64,000 bases of DNA from contig JAGAXG010000015.1 in NCBI GenBank assembly GCA_017941035.1, forward strand, positions 1 through 64,000, given 5' to 3'. The position numbers were made by a program, and so were the translations under genes. Numbering within the stretch: the stretch's first letter is position 1; each line of letters opens with the position of its first letter. This document shows, in pieces, positions 1 through 7,398 of this stretch. The DNA is from a bacterium. Its GTDB lineage: Bacteria; Cyanobacteriota; Vampirovibrionia; Gastranaerophilales; Gastranaerophilaceae. The notes under the pieces are model-generated. The model was not told where the DNA came from and made no database searches. It saw only the letters and a program-made list of their open reading frames with translations.

Positions 1-99
1 CACGAATCATCGGCTCTTTTTGTTTCGTATTTGAAAGAACAAACTCACCAAATAAAAAAAACGATATTCGGGTGGGTTATTTTGTTATACCCTAAATTA

Positions 100-137
100 C
101 CCTCTGAATTTGTTTTTAAATTTGGAGGGATTTTTTT
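100..137 (+). terminator. Rho-independent terminator
   Basis: The arms CCCTCTGAATTT (100-111) and AAATTTGGAGGG (118-129) pair over 12 positions with two G-U pairs and a 6-nt loop, followed by a run of seven T (131-137). It would end a rightward transcript entering from left of the window. No gene is recognisable in 1-168 apart from this hairpin. Confidence 0.65.
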
Positions 138-168
138 ATGTTCTTTTTTCGGGCGGTTATTCATCTGC

Positions 169-756
169 TCATACGAAGTAAAATTTATCAATACATAGCA
201 TATCAGAGAATGGCAGGAAACCAGTTAAAAAAATTTCTGCCAGTGCAAACTTACCTAAGAAGAACTCGTATATTTCACCGAATATATCAAGCTCTATATT
301 CTCCGGGATGTCCTTAAAGTTTCTCAAGAGGTTAGATAATACCAACGGATTTTCTGGAGTGTTTACGCTGTAATAAATATCTTTAGGAAGTGTGTCTTCA
401 AGCTCTTTAGTATATTTTTCAATAGCAATCATTGCATTTTTAACAGCTTCTGCAAGGTTTGAATCATCTGGCAAATTCAAGAGTTCATTATATCTGGATT
501 CTTTAGGAAGATAATATCCACATCTTTCAATAGCTATCTCATGGATAGGTCTTTCCATACGAGTTCCTTTGAGTCGGTTGAACTCGTTGTTTATCTCTGC
601 TTCATGTTGAGAATATTTAACATCAGCAAATCTAAGGAATATCAAACCTAACACAGGTTCAGCATATTCAGTAGCTTTCAAACCAGAATTAGCCCTTAGC
701 TGGTCTGCCGTTGCCCATAATTTATCTTTCAACTCTTTCAACTGCTTTATTAACAT
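169..756 (-). pseudogene. hsdM: Truncated type I restriction-modification methyltransferase subunit (HsdM N-terminal part)
   Basis: The protein opens with the N-terminal helical domain of type I methylase subunits: a start resembling LWATADQLRANSGL, then EYAEPVLGLIFLRFAD, and FGEIYEFFLGKFALAE near residues 158-174. In complete HsdM (about 500 residues) the stretch after FALAE continues into the SAM-binding domain and the NPPY catalytic motif. Here it runs instead into about 21 unrelated residues and stops at 195, so no methylase activity is expected. A good Shine-Dalgarno (AAGGAGTG) precedes the ATG. No hsdS or hsdR follows. I read it as a remnant cut by a rearrangement, probably during assembly of the mobile region. 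An assembly join cannot be excluded. Confidence 0.75.
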
Positions 757-901
757 ACTTCACTCCTTGACTTGGTTTAATATTATCACAAACATGGCTT
801 ATAAGTATCTTACAATAATACTCTGCCAGAATCGGACATACTAATCTTTTTTCTTATGACATTTACAATTGTAGAAGTAATATCTGTGGTAAAATAAAAG
901 T

Positions 902-1186
902 ATGATAAAGACTTTCAAATGTAAGGAAACTGAGAAGATATGGAATGAGGAGTTCTCAAAGAAACTTCCTCACGATATTCAGAAACGTGCTTTGCAGAAG
1001 CTCCGAATGTTGCACGTAGCATCCGTTCTTGATGACTTAAAAGTTCCACCGAGCAATCATTTGGAAGCATTATCTGGAGACAGACAAGGACAACATTCTA
1101 TTCGTATCAACGACCAGTACAGAATCTGCTTCCGTTGGTTAGATAACCATTCATTTGATGTTGAAATAGTAGATTATCATTCTTAA
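902..1186 (+). CDS. higB: HigB-type toxin of the RelE/ParE superfamily
   Basis: This 94-residue protein matches the RelE/HigB toxin fold in length and layout. The N-terminal helices (IWNEEFSKKLPHDIQKRALQKLRML) lead into the strand region LSGDRQGQHSIRINDQYRICFRW and end DVEIVDYHS, the usual HigB terminus. Known HigB proteins are ribosome-dependent mRNA endonucleases; the basic and aromatic residues of the RINDQYRICFRW strand agree with that. higA follows 96 bases downstream on the same strand, giving the toxin-first order typical of higBA. The activity is inferred from the family. In a mobile element such a pair usually aids maintenance or phage defence. Confidence 0.88.
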   Translation: MIKTFKCKETEKIWNEEFSKKLPHDIQKRALQKLRMLHVASVLDDLKVPPSNHLEALSGDRQGQHSIRINDQYRICFRWLDNHSFDVEIVDYHS

Positions 1187-1219
1187 TTTAATCTATCTTA
1201 ACAAAATCCTTTTGCGGGG

Positions 1220-1248
1220 TTGAAATTACGTGGTACGTACCGTATAAT
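1220..1248 (+). promoter_or_regulatory. higA promoter with embedded palindromic operator
   Basis: TTGAAA (1220-1225) and TATAAT (1243-1248) are separated by exactly 17 bases. The spacer holds the perfect palindrome GGTACGTACC (1232-1241). The site lies between higB and higA, so the antitoxin seems to have its own promoter, with a likely HigA-binding site between the -35 and -10 boxes. Confidence 0.6.
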
Positions 1249-1282
1249 ATAAGTAGATGATAAACAATATGGAGATACTGTA

Positions 1283-1582
1283 ATGACTGAATATATTGAA
1301 CTTACAACCGTTGGTGAAATGCTCAAAGAAGAATTCATTGAGCCATTTGGTCTTACTCAAAATGCTTTAGCCAATGCAATATTTGTACCTCCAAACAGAA
1401 TACACCAAATAATCAAAGGTCAAAGAAGAATCACTGCCGATACAGACCTCAGACTTACTACATACTTTGGTCTTTCACAAGGTTACTTCTTACGCTTTCA
1501 AGAAGACTACGAACTCAGAATCGCCAGAAGAGAAATTGCTGATGATATAAATAGAATCCAGCCAATAAAAGCATTAGGATAA
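1283..1582 (+). CDS. higA: HigA-type antitoxin, XRE-family HTH protein
   Basis: This 99-residue protein has the HigA signature: GEMLKEEFIEPFGLTQNALANAI leads into a helix-turn-helix (about residues 24-60, with VPPNRIHQIIKGQRRITADTDLRLTTYFG) and the usual tail FLRFQEDYELRIARRE. Family members bind and neutralise HigB and repress their own operon through a palindrome. Such a palindrome, GGTACGTACC, sits in the promoter directly upstream. The independent promoter would let antitoxin be made in excess of toxin. Confidence 0.9.
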   Translation: MTEYIELTTVGEMLKEEFIEPFGLTQNALANAIFVPPNRIHQIIKGQRRITADTDLRLTTYFGLSQGYFLRFQEDYELRIARREIADDINRIQPIKALG

Positions 1583-1584
1583 CA

Positions 1585-1821
1585 TCAAGTATCACTTTCA
1601 TTGGTCTTTTTCCAGTTTAATTGAACCTGTTCTATTGCATATTCACGCATTAGTTGCTCCACATTTTTCTTCTCTAAATAACGTTTAACAAGTTTGCTAC
1701 AAAAAGTTGAAGGTAGAATATTTATATATCTGCAATAGAACAAAAGTTGTTCTCTAAGTTCCTTTGAGAAATATACTGATACAGTTCTATACTTCTTATG
1801 CCGACTCTCTTTATTATCCAT
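1585..1821 (-). CDS. Ribbon-helix-helix (CopG/Arc-like) small protein
   Basis: The start is placed at the ATG at 1821 (MDNKESRHKK...), which follows a strong GGGAGGT ribosome binding site and overlaps the stop of the upstream small gene. An in-frame ATG at 1845 would lie well inside that gene. The 78-residue product has a short basic beta strand (YRTVSVYFS) followed by two helices (KELREQLLFYCR and STFCSKLVKRYLE), the layout of CopG-type DNA-binding proteins. It is translationally coupled to the 54-residue gene before it. A role in copy control or regulation of the element is an inference. The gene converges on higA with a 2-base gap. Confidence 0.6.
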   Translation of the reverse strand: MDNKESRHKKYRTVSVYFSKELREQLLFYCRYINILPSTFCSKLVKRYLEKKNVEQLMREYAIEQVQLNWKKTNESDT

Positions 1822-1978
1822 TATTCTTACCTCCCAGTCTTTCAAAATAATTGTGTAGTAAATTGTTAATAAGCCAGCTTATGCTAACCCCATGTTCCTT
1901 TCTATACTCTTTTAACTGCTTCTGCATCTGTGGAGTAACAGCAAAGGATGTAATGACTCTATTAGTTTCTGCTTTCAT
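1814..1978 (-). CDS. Small ribbon-helix-helix protein, 54 residues
   Basis: An open frame runs from the ATG at 1978 to a TAA at 1814-1816. The product begins MKAETNRVITSFAVTPQMQK and continues with helices QLKEYRKEHG and SISWLINNLLHNYFE, again a strand-helix-helix layout like Arc/CopG repressors. Its stop overlaps the start of the following RHH gene, which suggests a two-gene operon whose products may form heterodimers. The ribosome binding site is weak (TAGGT). The short length makes the call moderate, but the overlap and fold pattern support a real gene. Confidence 0.55.
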   Translation of the reverse strand: MKAETNRVITSFAVTPQMQKQLKEYRKEHGVSISWLINNLLHNYFERLGGKNNG

Positions 1979-2102
1979 ATTGTGTACCTATATTTGTTAT
2001 TAACTGAACTAAAATGTAATAACTATATGATGCGTTAATAATATTAGTGATAATTCATAGGTAGATAACAAAAGGTATATTTGACAAGATACAAATATTC
2101 AA

Positions 2103-2166
2103 GGAGAGGTGTCTGTGGCCGCCCTGACCGGGTTTTCCTTATCTGCATGGTATAACTTTACCTCTC
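2103..2166. other. GC-rich inverted-repeat region beside the rep gene; possible origin or processing site
   Basis: In otherwise AT-rich DNA, the arms GAGAGGT (2104-2110) and ACCTCTC (2160-2166) flank a loop holding the GC-rich core CGCCCTGACCGGG. The site lies just past the stop of the replication-initiator-like gene, in the 236-base gap 1979-2214. The position suits a replication or transfer origin, or a structured transcript end. Neither function can be shown from sequence alone. Confidence 0.3.
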
Positions 2167-2214
2167 AGACAAAGAAAATCTCTCAAATTTAATTCTGGAG
2201 CTGCATGCCGGGAA

Positions 2215-3177
2215 TCAGTGTGTGAATTTCCCTCTCAATTCTTCAAACTCAAGGTCGTTGTCCCTTGCGTATGCTTCTTTTGCCTTCTTAAAGTAATTAT
2301 AAGCTCTGCCCATATCATGAATGTAACATAGTAACTTATAGTTCCTTTTGGACTTAATAGCACTATCTACTGCCAGTTGTTTTAATGTCTTGCAAGATGT
2401 TTGCTTCTTCGGTTGAGCAAATACAGTCTTACTCAAAATATCATTGAAGGTTTTCTCAATAGTATCTTGAAAAGTGCCATTTTGTATGGCTTCTATCATA
2501 TCGTCTATTGTATGAAATGGTAGATAGTCCTCCCTTAATTCTATCTCACATCTTAATAGGTTCATTTTATATAATAGAAGTCCATATCTGTCTCCTCCAG
2601 TTGAATAGTCCATTGGTAGTTCTGGTGCATTAACAAGTTCTTTCAAAGGTAACACTCTGTTAGCTTTATCTCTATCAATAAGCTCTCCAGCCTTGTCATA
2701 GAACTTAATCTTTAGTTTCTGATTCCTCTTGGACTTCGGATTTCTTTTCTTTTTGGCAACATATACAGTTTTGTATGAATCTGTGGCATTTGTAGTAGCT
2801 ACATAGCCATTCAAATATTCATGGTTAAGCAAAACTTCAAGGTAATCTGCAACATCACCTTCTACTGTTATATCCATAGGAAGGTGCATCAAATACAGGT
2901 TTAAGTTCTGACCTGCGACTGACCTCACCTCTTGGAGAAATTTTAGAAACTGATGTAACGGAATCATCTGTAAGTTGTGATTAAAGCCGTCATAACCTTC
3001 TCTAAGTTGTTTTGTAGGGGTTACATCTCTCTTTAGTTTATGGAATCTATCATGATTTTTTGGTTTAACCACCACACCATAGTATCTACGGATAACCTCG
3101 TCTATTCTCTTTGTTGTCTCCGTAGTAACCAAGTCAATACCAAAACTTATTTTATCAACTTTCACTTCCCCTAACAT
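2215..3177 (-). CDS. Putative replication initiation protein (Rep_trans/phage RstA-like)
   Basis: The 320-residue protein shows two motifs seen in rolling-circle initiators of the Rep_trans/RstA type: LKIKFYDKAGE (about residues 155-165) and NLLRCEIELR (about 206-215). The spacing and family-like length support a replication protein for the integrated element, which would act by nicking its own origin after excision. It is the last gene of the leftward series int, 176-residue protein, 506-residue protein, rep, and starts one base after the preceding stop. The catalytic Tyr cannot be assigned by eye. A phage-type DNA-binding protein of another family remains possible. Confidence 0.5.
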   Translation of the reverse strand: MLGEVKVDKISFGIDLVTTETTKRIDEVIRRYYGVVVKPKNHDRFHKLKRDVTPTKQLREGYDGFNHNLQMIPLHQFLKFLQEVRSVAGQNLNLYLMHLPMDITVEGDVADYLEVLLNHEYLNGYVATTNATDSYKTVYVAKKKRNPKSKRNQKLKIKFYDKAGELIDRDKANRVLPLKELVNAPELPMDYSTGGDRYGLLLYKMNLLRCEIELREDYLPFHTIDDMIEAIQNGTFQDTIEKTFNDILSKTVFAQPKKQTSCKTLKQLAVDSAIKSKRNYKLLCYIHDMGRAYNYFKKAKEAYARDNDLEFEELRGKFTH

Positions 3178-3178
3178 A

Positions 3179-4699
3179 TCAATAATACAACTCCTTATAG
3201 AAATTATTCAAAGTATACACAGGAGGGAGCTTTAGTTTCTTCAATTTTCTGATGACTTTACAAATCTTTCCAGAGGTTTCTTTGTCTGGAGCAAGAGCTT
3301 CATCTATTACATTCTTATCTTCTTCGTAATATTCCAATATGACAGTAATGTAATCAAGAATGCTATAAGTTTGTCCCATTTTTTCCAGCTCCTGTTTTAT
3401 AAATGAAAATAACATTTCATCTTGAGAAGGAACTTCAACTTCATCAAATGCATGTTCCATTGTTTTTGCTTTGGTCAGACACTGAATCTTATCGGCATCA
3501 CTAATATCAGAAATAATCCTAAATTGGCCTGTCCTTACTTCTTCGGCAGATTCTATTCTTGCCCTTGCCTTTTGCTGTTCATGCTGTTGAGTATATGACA
3601 AAATGTCGTGCAATATACGATATGAAGCTAAGTAAACATCTTCATCATCTGCTAATCTTGAAAATATGGGTAGTATGTCATCATCTTCATCTGTTTGTAA
3701 ACTGAATATAGAATCTACCATATCTTTCCCAACAAGGGTAATATCATAAGTTAAGGTCATATCTTTGTGAAGAGTGTACAAACATTGAATGACTCTTTTT
3801 GTATAATTAGTATCAGACGGAGCTTCATCATGAACAGGAAAATTGATAGTGGAATTCAAGAACTCTTCTCTCGGTCTGAATGTGAACATAACATGGTTTT
3901 CTCCACAACTCTTTCCCAAGAATCCATACTCAGAATCCAACTGCTTAAGCTGGGTAAACCATGTATAACTGTCATCTGCCTTTATGGTAACTTTATAATC
4001 AACAATAGAAACTATTGGAACAATATAGGTAAACACTGATTTGAGTACCCAGACCACATATTTTGCTGTTGGGACTGTGTGTAGATATGAATGTTCTTTC
4101 CAATAATCATACTTATGCCTGTTCATTTGCTCATACAGGTTAAAGAGAACCAAGTAGAGCAGGTCTCTTGTGTATGTAACAGGGTCTTTTGCTGTAGACT
4201 TTGAAGGATACAACTTTACAACAAGGTTGTATTCACCACTATTATTATCCTTGCTCACGCATAACTCTAATATATCATTAAGTCTGCCACTTATAAGGTC
4301 TCTTCTAAACTCTTCTATATGAAAATGATAGAGACTGCTTAATACTATGGCTTCTGTGCCACTAAATGTATCTTCCCTATAATGGTAGTTACATATACTT
4401 ATTAACTCTTCTTTACTAAGTGTAGTTATTTCATCTACAAACTCTAAGTCAAACAATGAATGATAATTGTTACTTATCAACTGTTGTAGTTTTTCTATGT
4501 TTTCACTACTACAAATAGTCCCAACACTAATCATACATTGTATTTCACCCATATTAACACAGAAACTTTTGTCGTGAGTGTTCCTATTATATGAAAGTGA
4601 AGACAAATCTATAAAATTATTATTTGTACCAGCACTTTTGCTATCTTTTTCTAAAACATATATACCGTCAATATCTTGACTTGGCTCTTTGCTCTTCAT
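3179..4699 (-). CDS. Uncharacterised 506-residue element protein
   Basis: I do not recognise this protein. It is soluble, with no signal peptide or membrane helix, and is rich in acidic residues. Its C-terminal 100 residues are predicted to be helical with charged repeats (KQELEKMGQTYSILDYITVILEYYEED). No Walker, HEXXH, primase or nuclease motif is visible. It lies tightly upstream of the Rep-like gene (one-base gap) and about 110 bases after the 176-residue RHH protein, so it is probably co-transcribed from the phage-like leftward promoter. By position it could be a replication accessory or packaging protein; this is only context. Confidence 0.5.
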   Translation of the reverse strand: MKSKEPSQDIDGIYVLEKDSKSAGTNNNFIDLSSLSYNRNTHDKSFCVNMGEIQCMISVGTICSSENIEKLQQLISNNYHSLFDLEFVDEITTLSKEELISICNYHYREDTFSGTEAIVLSSLYHFHIEEFRRDLISGRLNDILELCVSKDNNSGEYNLVVKLYPSKSTAKDPVTYTRDLLYLVLFNLYEQMNRHKYDYWKEHSYLHTVPTAKYVVWVLKSVFTYIVPIVSIVDYKVTIKADDSYTWFTQLKQLDSEYGFLGKSCGENHVMFTFRPREEFLNSTINFPVHDEAPSDTNYTKRVIQCLYTLHKDMTLTYDITLVGKDMVDSIFSLQTDEDDDILPIFSRLADDEDVYLASYRILHDILSYTQQHEQQKARARIESAEEVRTGQFRIISDISDADKIQCLTKAKTMEHAFDEVEVPSQDEMLFSFIKQELEKMGQTYSILDYITVILEYYEEDKNVIDEALAPDKETSGKICKVIRKLKKLKLPPVYTLNNFYKELYY

Positions 4700-4809
4700 T
4701 TTTTCTCTCTTCTTTTCTGGTTTCTTCCTTTGGCTCTTCTGTTTTGAAAGGAAGAGGGAGTGCGAAGAGCCTTAATCACTCCCTTACTTTAAAATATAAC
4801 TATTCTTCG

Positions 4810-5340
4810 CTATACTTTCTTACTTTCTTCCTCAACCCAGTTTTCTATCCAGGCTTCGGCTTTGTTTTTACTCTCAGCCTTAACCCAGCTTTCCAACCAA
4901 GTTTTTGCTTTATTTGAGCTGTCCATATCATCACCTCCTTTCTGCTCATTTTGTCCATTAGCTTTTGCTAATGCTACTTCTACCATATAATCTTCCTGTG
5001 CTTGCACTTCTGCAATTAGATTAGCAAGCGAATGAGGTAACACTTTATTCACTAAATCAGATAATGATATATGTTGTCTTATTGAATATTCCATACCTAA
5101 TTCAAATGCTTGCGTTTTGGGGAACTGTATCACCAGAGGTAATGTATTCTCTGAGTATTTACAATCAACATCATCAAGTGATGAATCGTATGTAACATCT
5201 TCCCTATGGTTCACAATGGAATCAGCTACAAACTTATTTGCATCAATATCACCACTTCTATCGTATGTCTTAATTGTTTTCACCAGATATTCCGGGAGCT
5301 GTAATGTTAGTTCTATACTATTTTTCTTCATCTTCATCAT
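4810..5340 (-). CDS. RHH-like protein with duplicated Trp-rich C-terminal tail
   Basis: The N-terminus (IELTLQLPEYLVKTIKTY, then DANKFVADSIVNH) fits a ribbon-helix-helix DNA-binding domain at residues 5-48. After a middle region without known motifs, the last 33 residues are an imperfect tandem repeat: KAKTWLESWVKAES followed by KAEAWIENWVEEES. The repeats would form amphipathic helices with paired Trp. The gene overlaps the integrase end by 23 bases. In-frame ATGs at 5340, 5337 and 5331 are all possible starts; the last gives a more typical RHH N-terminus. It is probably an element regulator or segregation-type protein. Confidence 0.5.
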   Translation of the reverse strand: MMKMKKNSIELTLQLPEYLVKTIKTYDRSGDIDANKFVADSIVNHREDVTYDSSLDDVDCKYSENTLPLVIQFPKTQAFELGMEYSIRQHISLSDLVNKVLPHSLANLIAEVQAQEDYMVEVALAKANGQNEQKGGDDMDSSNKAKTWLESWVKAESKNKAEAWIENWVEEESKKV

Positions 5341-6460
5341 CTCCGAATATCTTATTATCCACTAACTCACCTGCTTCATCTGATAATTCTTTCAGAATCT
5401 GAGTGTAAGTGCGTTCTGTAACATGGGTATTACTATGCCCAACTTGACGAGAAATATATGATGTAGGAACACCACATAAATGCAGAATATCTACATATTG
5501 CCCTCTTAAGTCGTGAACACGGCAAAATTTCTCATCATACCCACATGCCTTAAGCAGTTTTGCAAACTTTCTTTCTATCCATTTAGCATACATTTGACCA
5601 CCTTTATCTGCTCTGAACATCAAATCATCATCTGCAATATTGTATCTTTCAATATGCCATTGAATAATCTCAAGAACTTTAGGTGATATATCAATAGTTC
5701 TTGTAGAAGCGTCTTCCTTTGTTCGGTTCTTTTCTTCCCCCCTTGTTATCTGCTTATCTATGAAAATCTTTTTAAGGACATTCCTTATATTACATGGTCT
5801 TAAAGCTGAATATTCTCCAAGTCTTGCTCCTGTTAAAGTCGCAAGAATAAATAAGCAGTAGTATTCTGGGAATTGTTGTTCACAAGTATTAATTACTTTT
5901 TTAAGTTCTTCCATACTAAACCTATTCCTTAACTTAGGTGGGATAGTTACAGATTTGACATCCTTGAATGGGTTTGTGCTAACCTGTTTTAGTTCAATAG
6001 CATAATTGAAAGCTGCTTTGGCAAACTTAATACAACCATTAAATATATGGTCGCTTGCTCCTTTTTTAAATAATTCTCTTCTCCATTTTTGAATAAGTGC
6101 AGGAGTGAGATTCTTAACCGGGACATATTTGAGCATCTGGAAGTGATTATTCAAATATCCTTCATAATTACAAATAGTACCCTTAGCATATTTACCTTCG
6201 TTCTTAGCGAAATCAAGGTAGTATATAGTAACATCTTCTAATGTAGCATCTTTATTGAGTTCTAATGTGCCAGCTTCAAAGTCGTTCCAGAATTTTCTTT
6301 CTGCAACTTCACCTTCACTTTTAGTAGAAAAGTATCCGACATGTTGATGTTTCTTTTTAGGTTTACCAAACCTGTCGTATTCCCCAGTCGGAATATAAAC
6401 TACTACTCGCCAATCAAATTTAGTTTTCTCTTTGTTAAGGTAATGCTTTGAAACTGACAC
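5318..6460 (-). CDS. int: Tyrosine recombinase (integrase)
   Basis: This 380-residue integrase has an N-terminal arm-binding region (1-65), a SAM-like core-binding domain (about 70-165) and a catalytic domain. Active-site residues are visible: Arg213 in TLTGARLGE, a likely Lys248, His316 and Arg319 in HDLRGQ, His342 in GHSNTH, and nucleophile Tyr352 in ERTY. Family members integrate and excise phages and ICEs, often at tRNA genes. Here the tRNA-Glu 3' end lies about 0.9 kb away, past the repressor. The gene follows xis by 9 bases and is transcribed away from the tRNA. The sequence looks intact and functional. Confidence 0.93.
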   Translation of the reverse strand: MSVSKHYLNKEKTKFDWRVVVYIPTGEYDRFGKPKKKHQHVGYFSTKSEGEVAERKFWNDFEAGTLELNKDATLEDVTIYYLDFAKNEGKYAKGTICNYEGYLNNHFQMLKYVPVKNLTPALIQKWRRELFKKGASDHIFNGCIKFAKAAFNYAIELKQVSTNPFKDVKSVTIPPKLRNRFSMEELKKVINTCEQQFPEYYCLFILATLTGARLGEYSALRPCNIRNVLKKIFIDKQITRGEEKNRTKEDASTRTIDISPKVLEIIQWHIERYNIADDDLMFRADKGGQMYAKWIERKFAKLLKACGYDEKFCRVHDLRGQYVDILHLCGVPTSYISRQVGHSNTHVTERTYTQILKELSDEAGELVDNKIFGDDEDEEK

Positions 6461-6469
6461 GATAAACTC

Positions 6470-6655
6470 CTATGCTGCAATAAGATGTCTTTCTTGAAAC
6501 GCTACAATGTCGCTTAACAGCCACATTCTTTTATTACCAAACTGGTAACAATTAAGTGTTGGGTCTGCCAATAATAACTTTCTGGTGTGGTGGTACTTGA
6601 GACCCAAGAAGTCAGCCACCTGTTGAATACATAAGTAAATTTCTTTGTCTTCCAT
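6470..6655 (-). CDS. xis: Excisionase/MerR-like HTH protein
   Basis: The start is set at the ATG at 6655, which has a GGAG ribosome binding site. An upstream in-frame ATG at 6739 would lie inside the promoter. The 61-residue product (LCIQQVADFLGLKYHHTRKLL, then FGNKRMWLLSDIVAFQE) matches the winged-helix excisionase family that binds and bends DNA at attachment sites and steers the integrase toward excision. It is first in the operon and 9 bases before int, the classic arrangement. It could also act as a transcription factor. Confidence 0.8.
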   Translation of the reverse strand: MEDKEIYLCIQQVADFLGLKYHHTRKLLLADPTLNCYQFGNKRMWLLSDIVAFQERHLIAA

Positions 6656-6682
6656 GAAAATCTCCTTTTTTATCACTACGGC

Positions 6683-6775
6683 AAGTGGACGTCCACTTCC
6701 AAATATATAATACCACATATTCTTTTTCTTGTCAAGCAAAAGTGTCCGTCCACTTTTTAAAGTAGATGTCTACTT
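6683..6775. promoter_or_regulatory. Three repressor operators in the divergent control region
   Basis: Three copies of a 16-bp palindrome lie between xis and the repressor gene: AAGTGGACGTCCACTT (6683-6698, perfect), AAGTGTCCGTCCACTT (6740-6755) and AAGTAGATGTCTACTT (6760-6775). The consensus is AAGTrGACGTCyACTT. The first sits just downstream of the leftward -10 box, over the transcript start. The second lies just upstream of the leftward -35, and the third just upstream of the rightward -35. The layout resembles a lambda-type switch, with the adjacent HTH repressor as the expected ligand. Confidence 0.75.
6707..6735 (-). promoter_or_regulatory. Leftward promoter for xis-int operon
   Basis: On the minus strand, TTGACA (6735-6730) and TATTAT (6712-6707) are 17 bases apart, close to the sigma-70 consensus. 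The expected start of transcription falls on or beside operator 1 (6683-6698), so repressor bound there should block it. Confidence 0.75.
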
Positions 6776-6778
6776 TGT

Positions 6779-6807
6779 TTGACAAGTTTATGGTTTTCGT
6801 GTATCAT
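6779..6807 (+). promoter_or_regulatory. Rightward promoter for the repressor gene
   Basis: TTGACA (6779-6784) and TATCAT (6802-6807) are 17 bases apart, followed by the AAAGGAGGT ribosome binding site of the repressor gene. Operator 3 ends four bases upstream of the -35 box, a position suited to activation or autoregulation by the repressor. Confidence 0.7.
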
Positions 6808-6826
6808 GCATACAAAAGGAGGTAAT

Positions 6827-7264
6827 ATGGATAACAATTCAACCATGTATGCTTCGGAAATATATGAGCAGTTAAAACTTGTACTCGGACAATATTTTAA
6901 TGAAGTCAGAGAAAGTAGAAACATTAGTTTAAGAGATATAGAATCTTCAACTAAAATGTCTAAATCGTTGTTATCAGCATTTGAAAAGGGTGAAAAGTTG
7001 CCACGAATGGAAAACTTAATTAACCTTATGATAACATTGGGGATTCCTTTTAATAATATATTCTCAGAAGAGGTATCTGAACGAACTGGGGCAAGCTACG
7101 ACACTGATACAATACCTCAAAGAGATGACCAAGCTATAACCAAGACTTTGATAAAAATGAATTTAGATAAAGATGATGTTGCTGATGTATTGGCATATAT
7201 AGACTTTATTAAGTTCAGAAGGCATAACATGCAGAAGAAGTCTGGCAGATATATTCCCAGATAA
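6827..7264 (+). CDS. Phage-type XRE/cI-like repressor
   Basis: The start is the ATG at 6827, which follows AAAGGAGGTAAT. The in-frame ATG at 6779 coincides with the -35 box and is rejected. The 145-residue protein has an XRE helix-turn-helix (about residues 16-75; EVRESRNISLRDIESSTKMSKSLLSAFEKGEKLP) and a C-terminal acidic and helical part (DDVADVLAYIDFIKF). There is no LexA-type Ser-Lys peptidase domain, so induction may rely on another signal or an antirepressor. It is divergent from xis-int and adjacent to three matching operators, so it is the likely master switch of the element. Confidence 0.8.
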   Translation: MDNNSTMYASEIYEQLKLVLGQYFNEVRESRNISLRDIESSTKMSKSLLSAFEKGEKLPRMENLINLMITLGIPFNNIFSEEVSERTGASYDTDTIPQRDDQAITKTLIKMNLDKDDVADVLAYIDFIKFRRHNMQKKSGRYIPR

Positions 7265-7314
7265 TGCTGTTATACAAGGGTTATAACCTACTAAATTTCT
7301 CATGCTAACTTTTC

Positions 7315-7335
7315 GTTACCAAACTCGTTACCAAA
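7315..7335. repeat. Direct repeat GTTACCAAA x2, possible integrase/excisionase arm sites
   Basis: Two copies of GTTACCAAA (7315-7323 and 7327-7335), with a preceding C in both, are spaced 12 bases apart between the repressor and the tRNA-Glu. Short direct repeats beside an attachment site often bind the N-terminal domain of an integrase or the excisionase. Function is inferred from position only. Confidence 0.4.
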
Positions 7336-7364
7336 TAGGGCATTTTAGGATAAATCAAGGCATT

Positions 7365-7389
7365 AAAAAAGAGGGCTTAAATGCCCTCT
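7365..7389 (-). terminator. Terminator downstream of tRNA-Glu
   Basis: GAGGGC (7371-7376) and GCCCTC (7383-7388) form a hairpin with a 6-nt loop. Read on the minus strand it is followed by TTTTTT (7370-7365). It lies 10 bases past the 3' end of the leftward tRNA gene and should end that transcript. If the element entered at the tRNA 3' end, this terminator may have come with it. Confidence 0.75.
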
Positions 7390-7398
7390 ATTATTATA

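Noticed and set aside
3767-4039. Rightward open frame inside the 506-residue gene
   Set aside because: It is a shadow in the opposite strand of a longer, well-supported frame and resembles no protein.
6779-6826. Upstream ATG at 6779 as repressor start
   Set aside because: It coincides with the -35 box of the promoter, and the ATG at 6827 has a near-perfect ribosome binding site.
1-7300. Left attachment site as a repeat of the tRNA-Glu 3' end
   Set aside because: No convincing copy of the tRNA 3' segment was found by eye; the site may lie outside the window.
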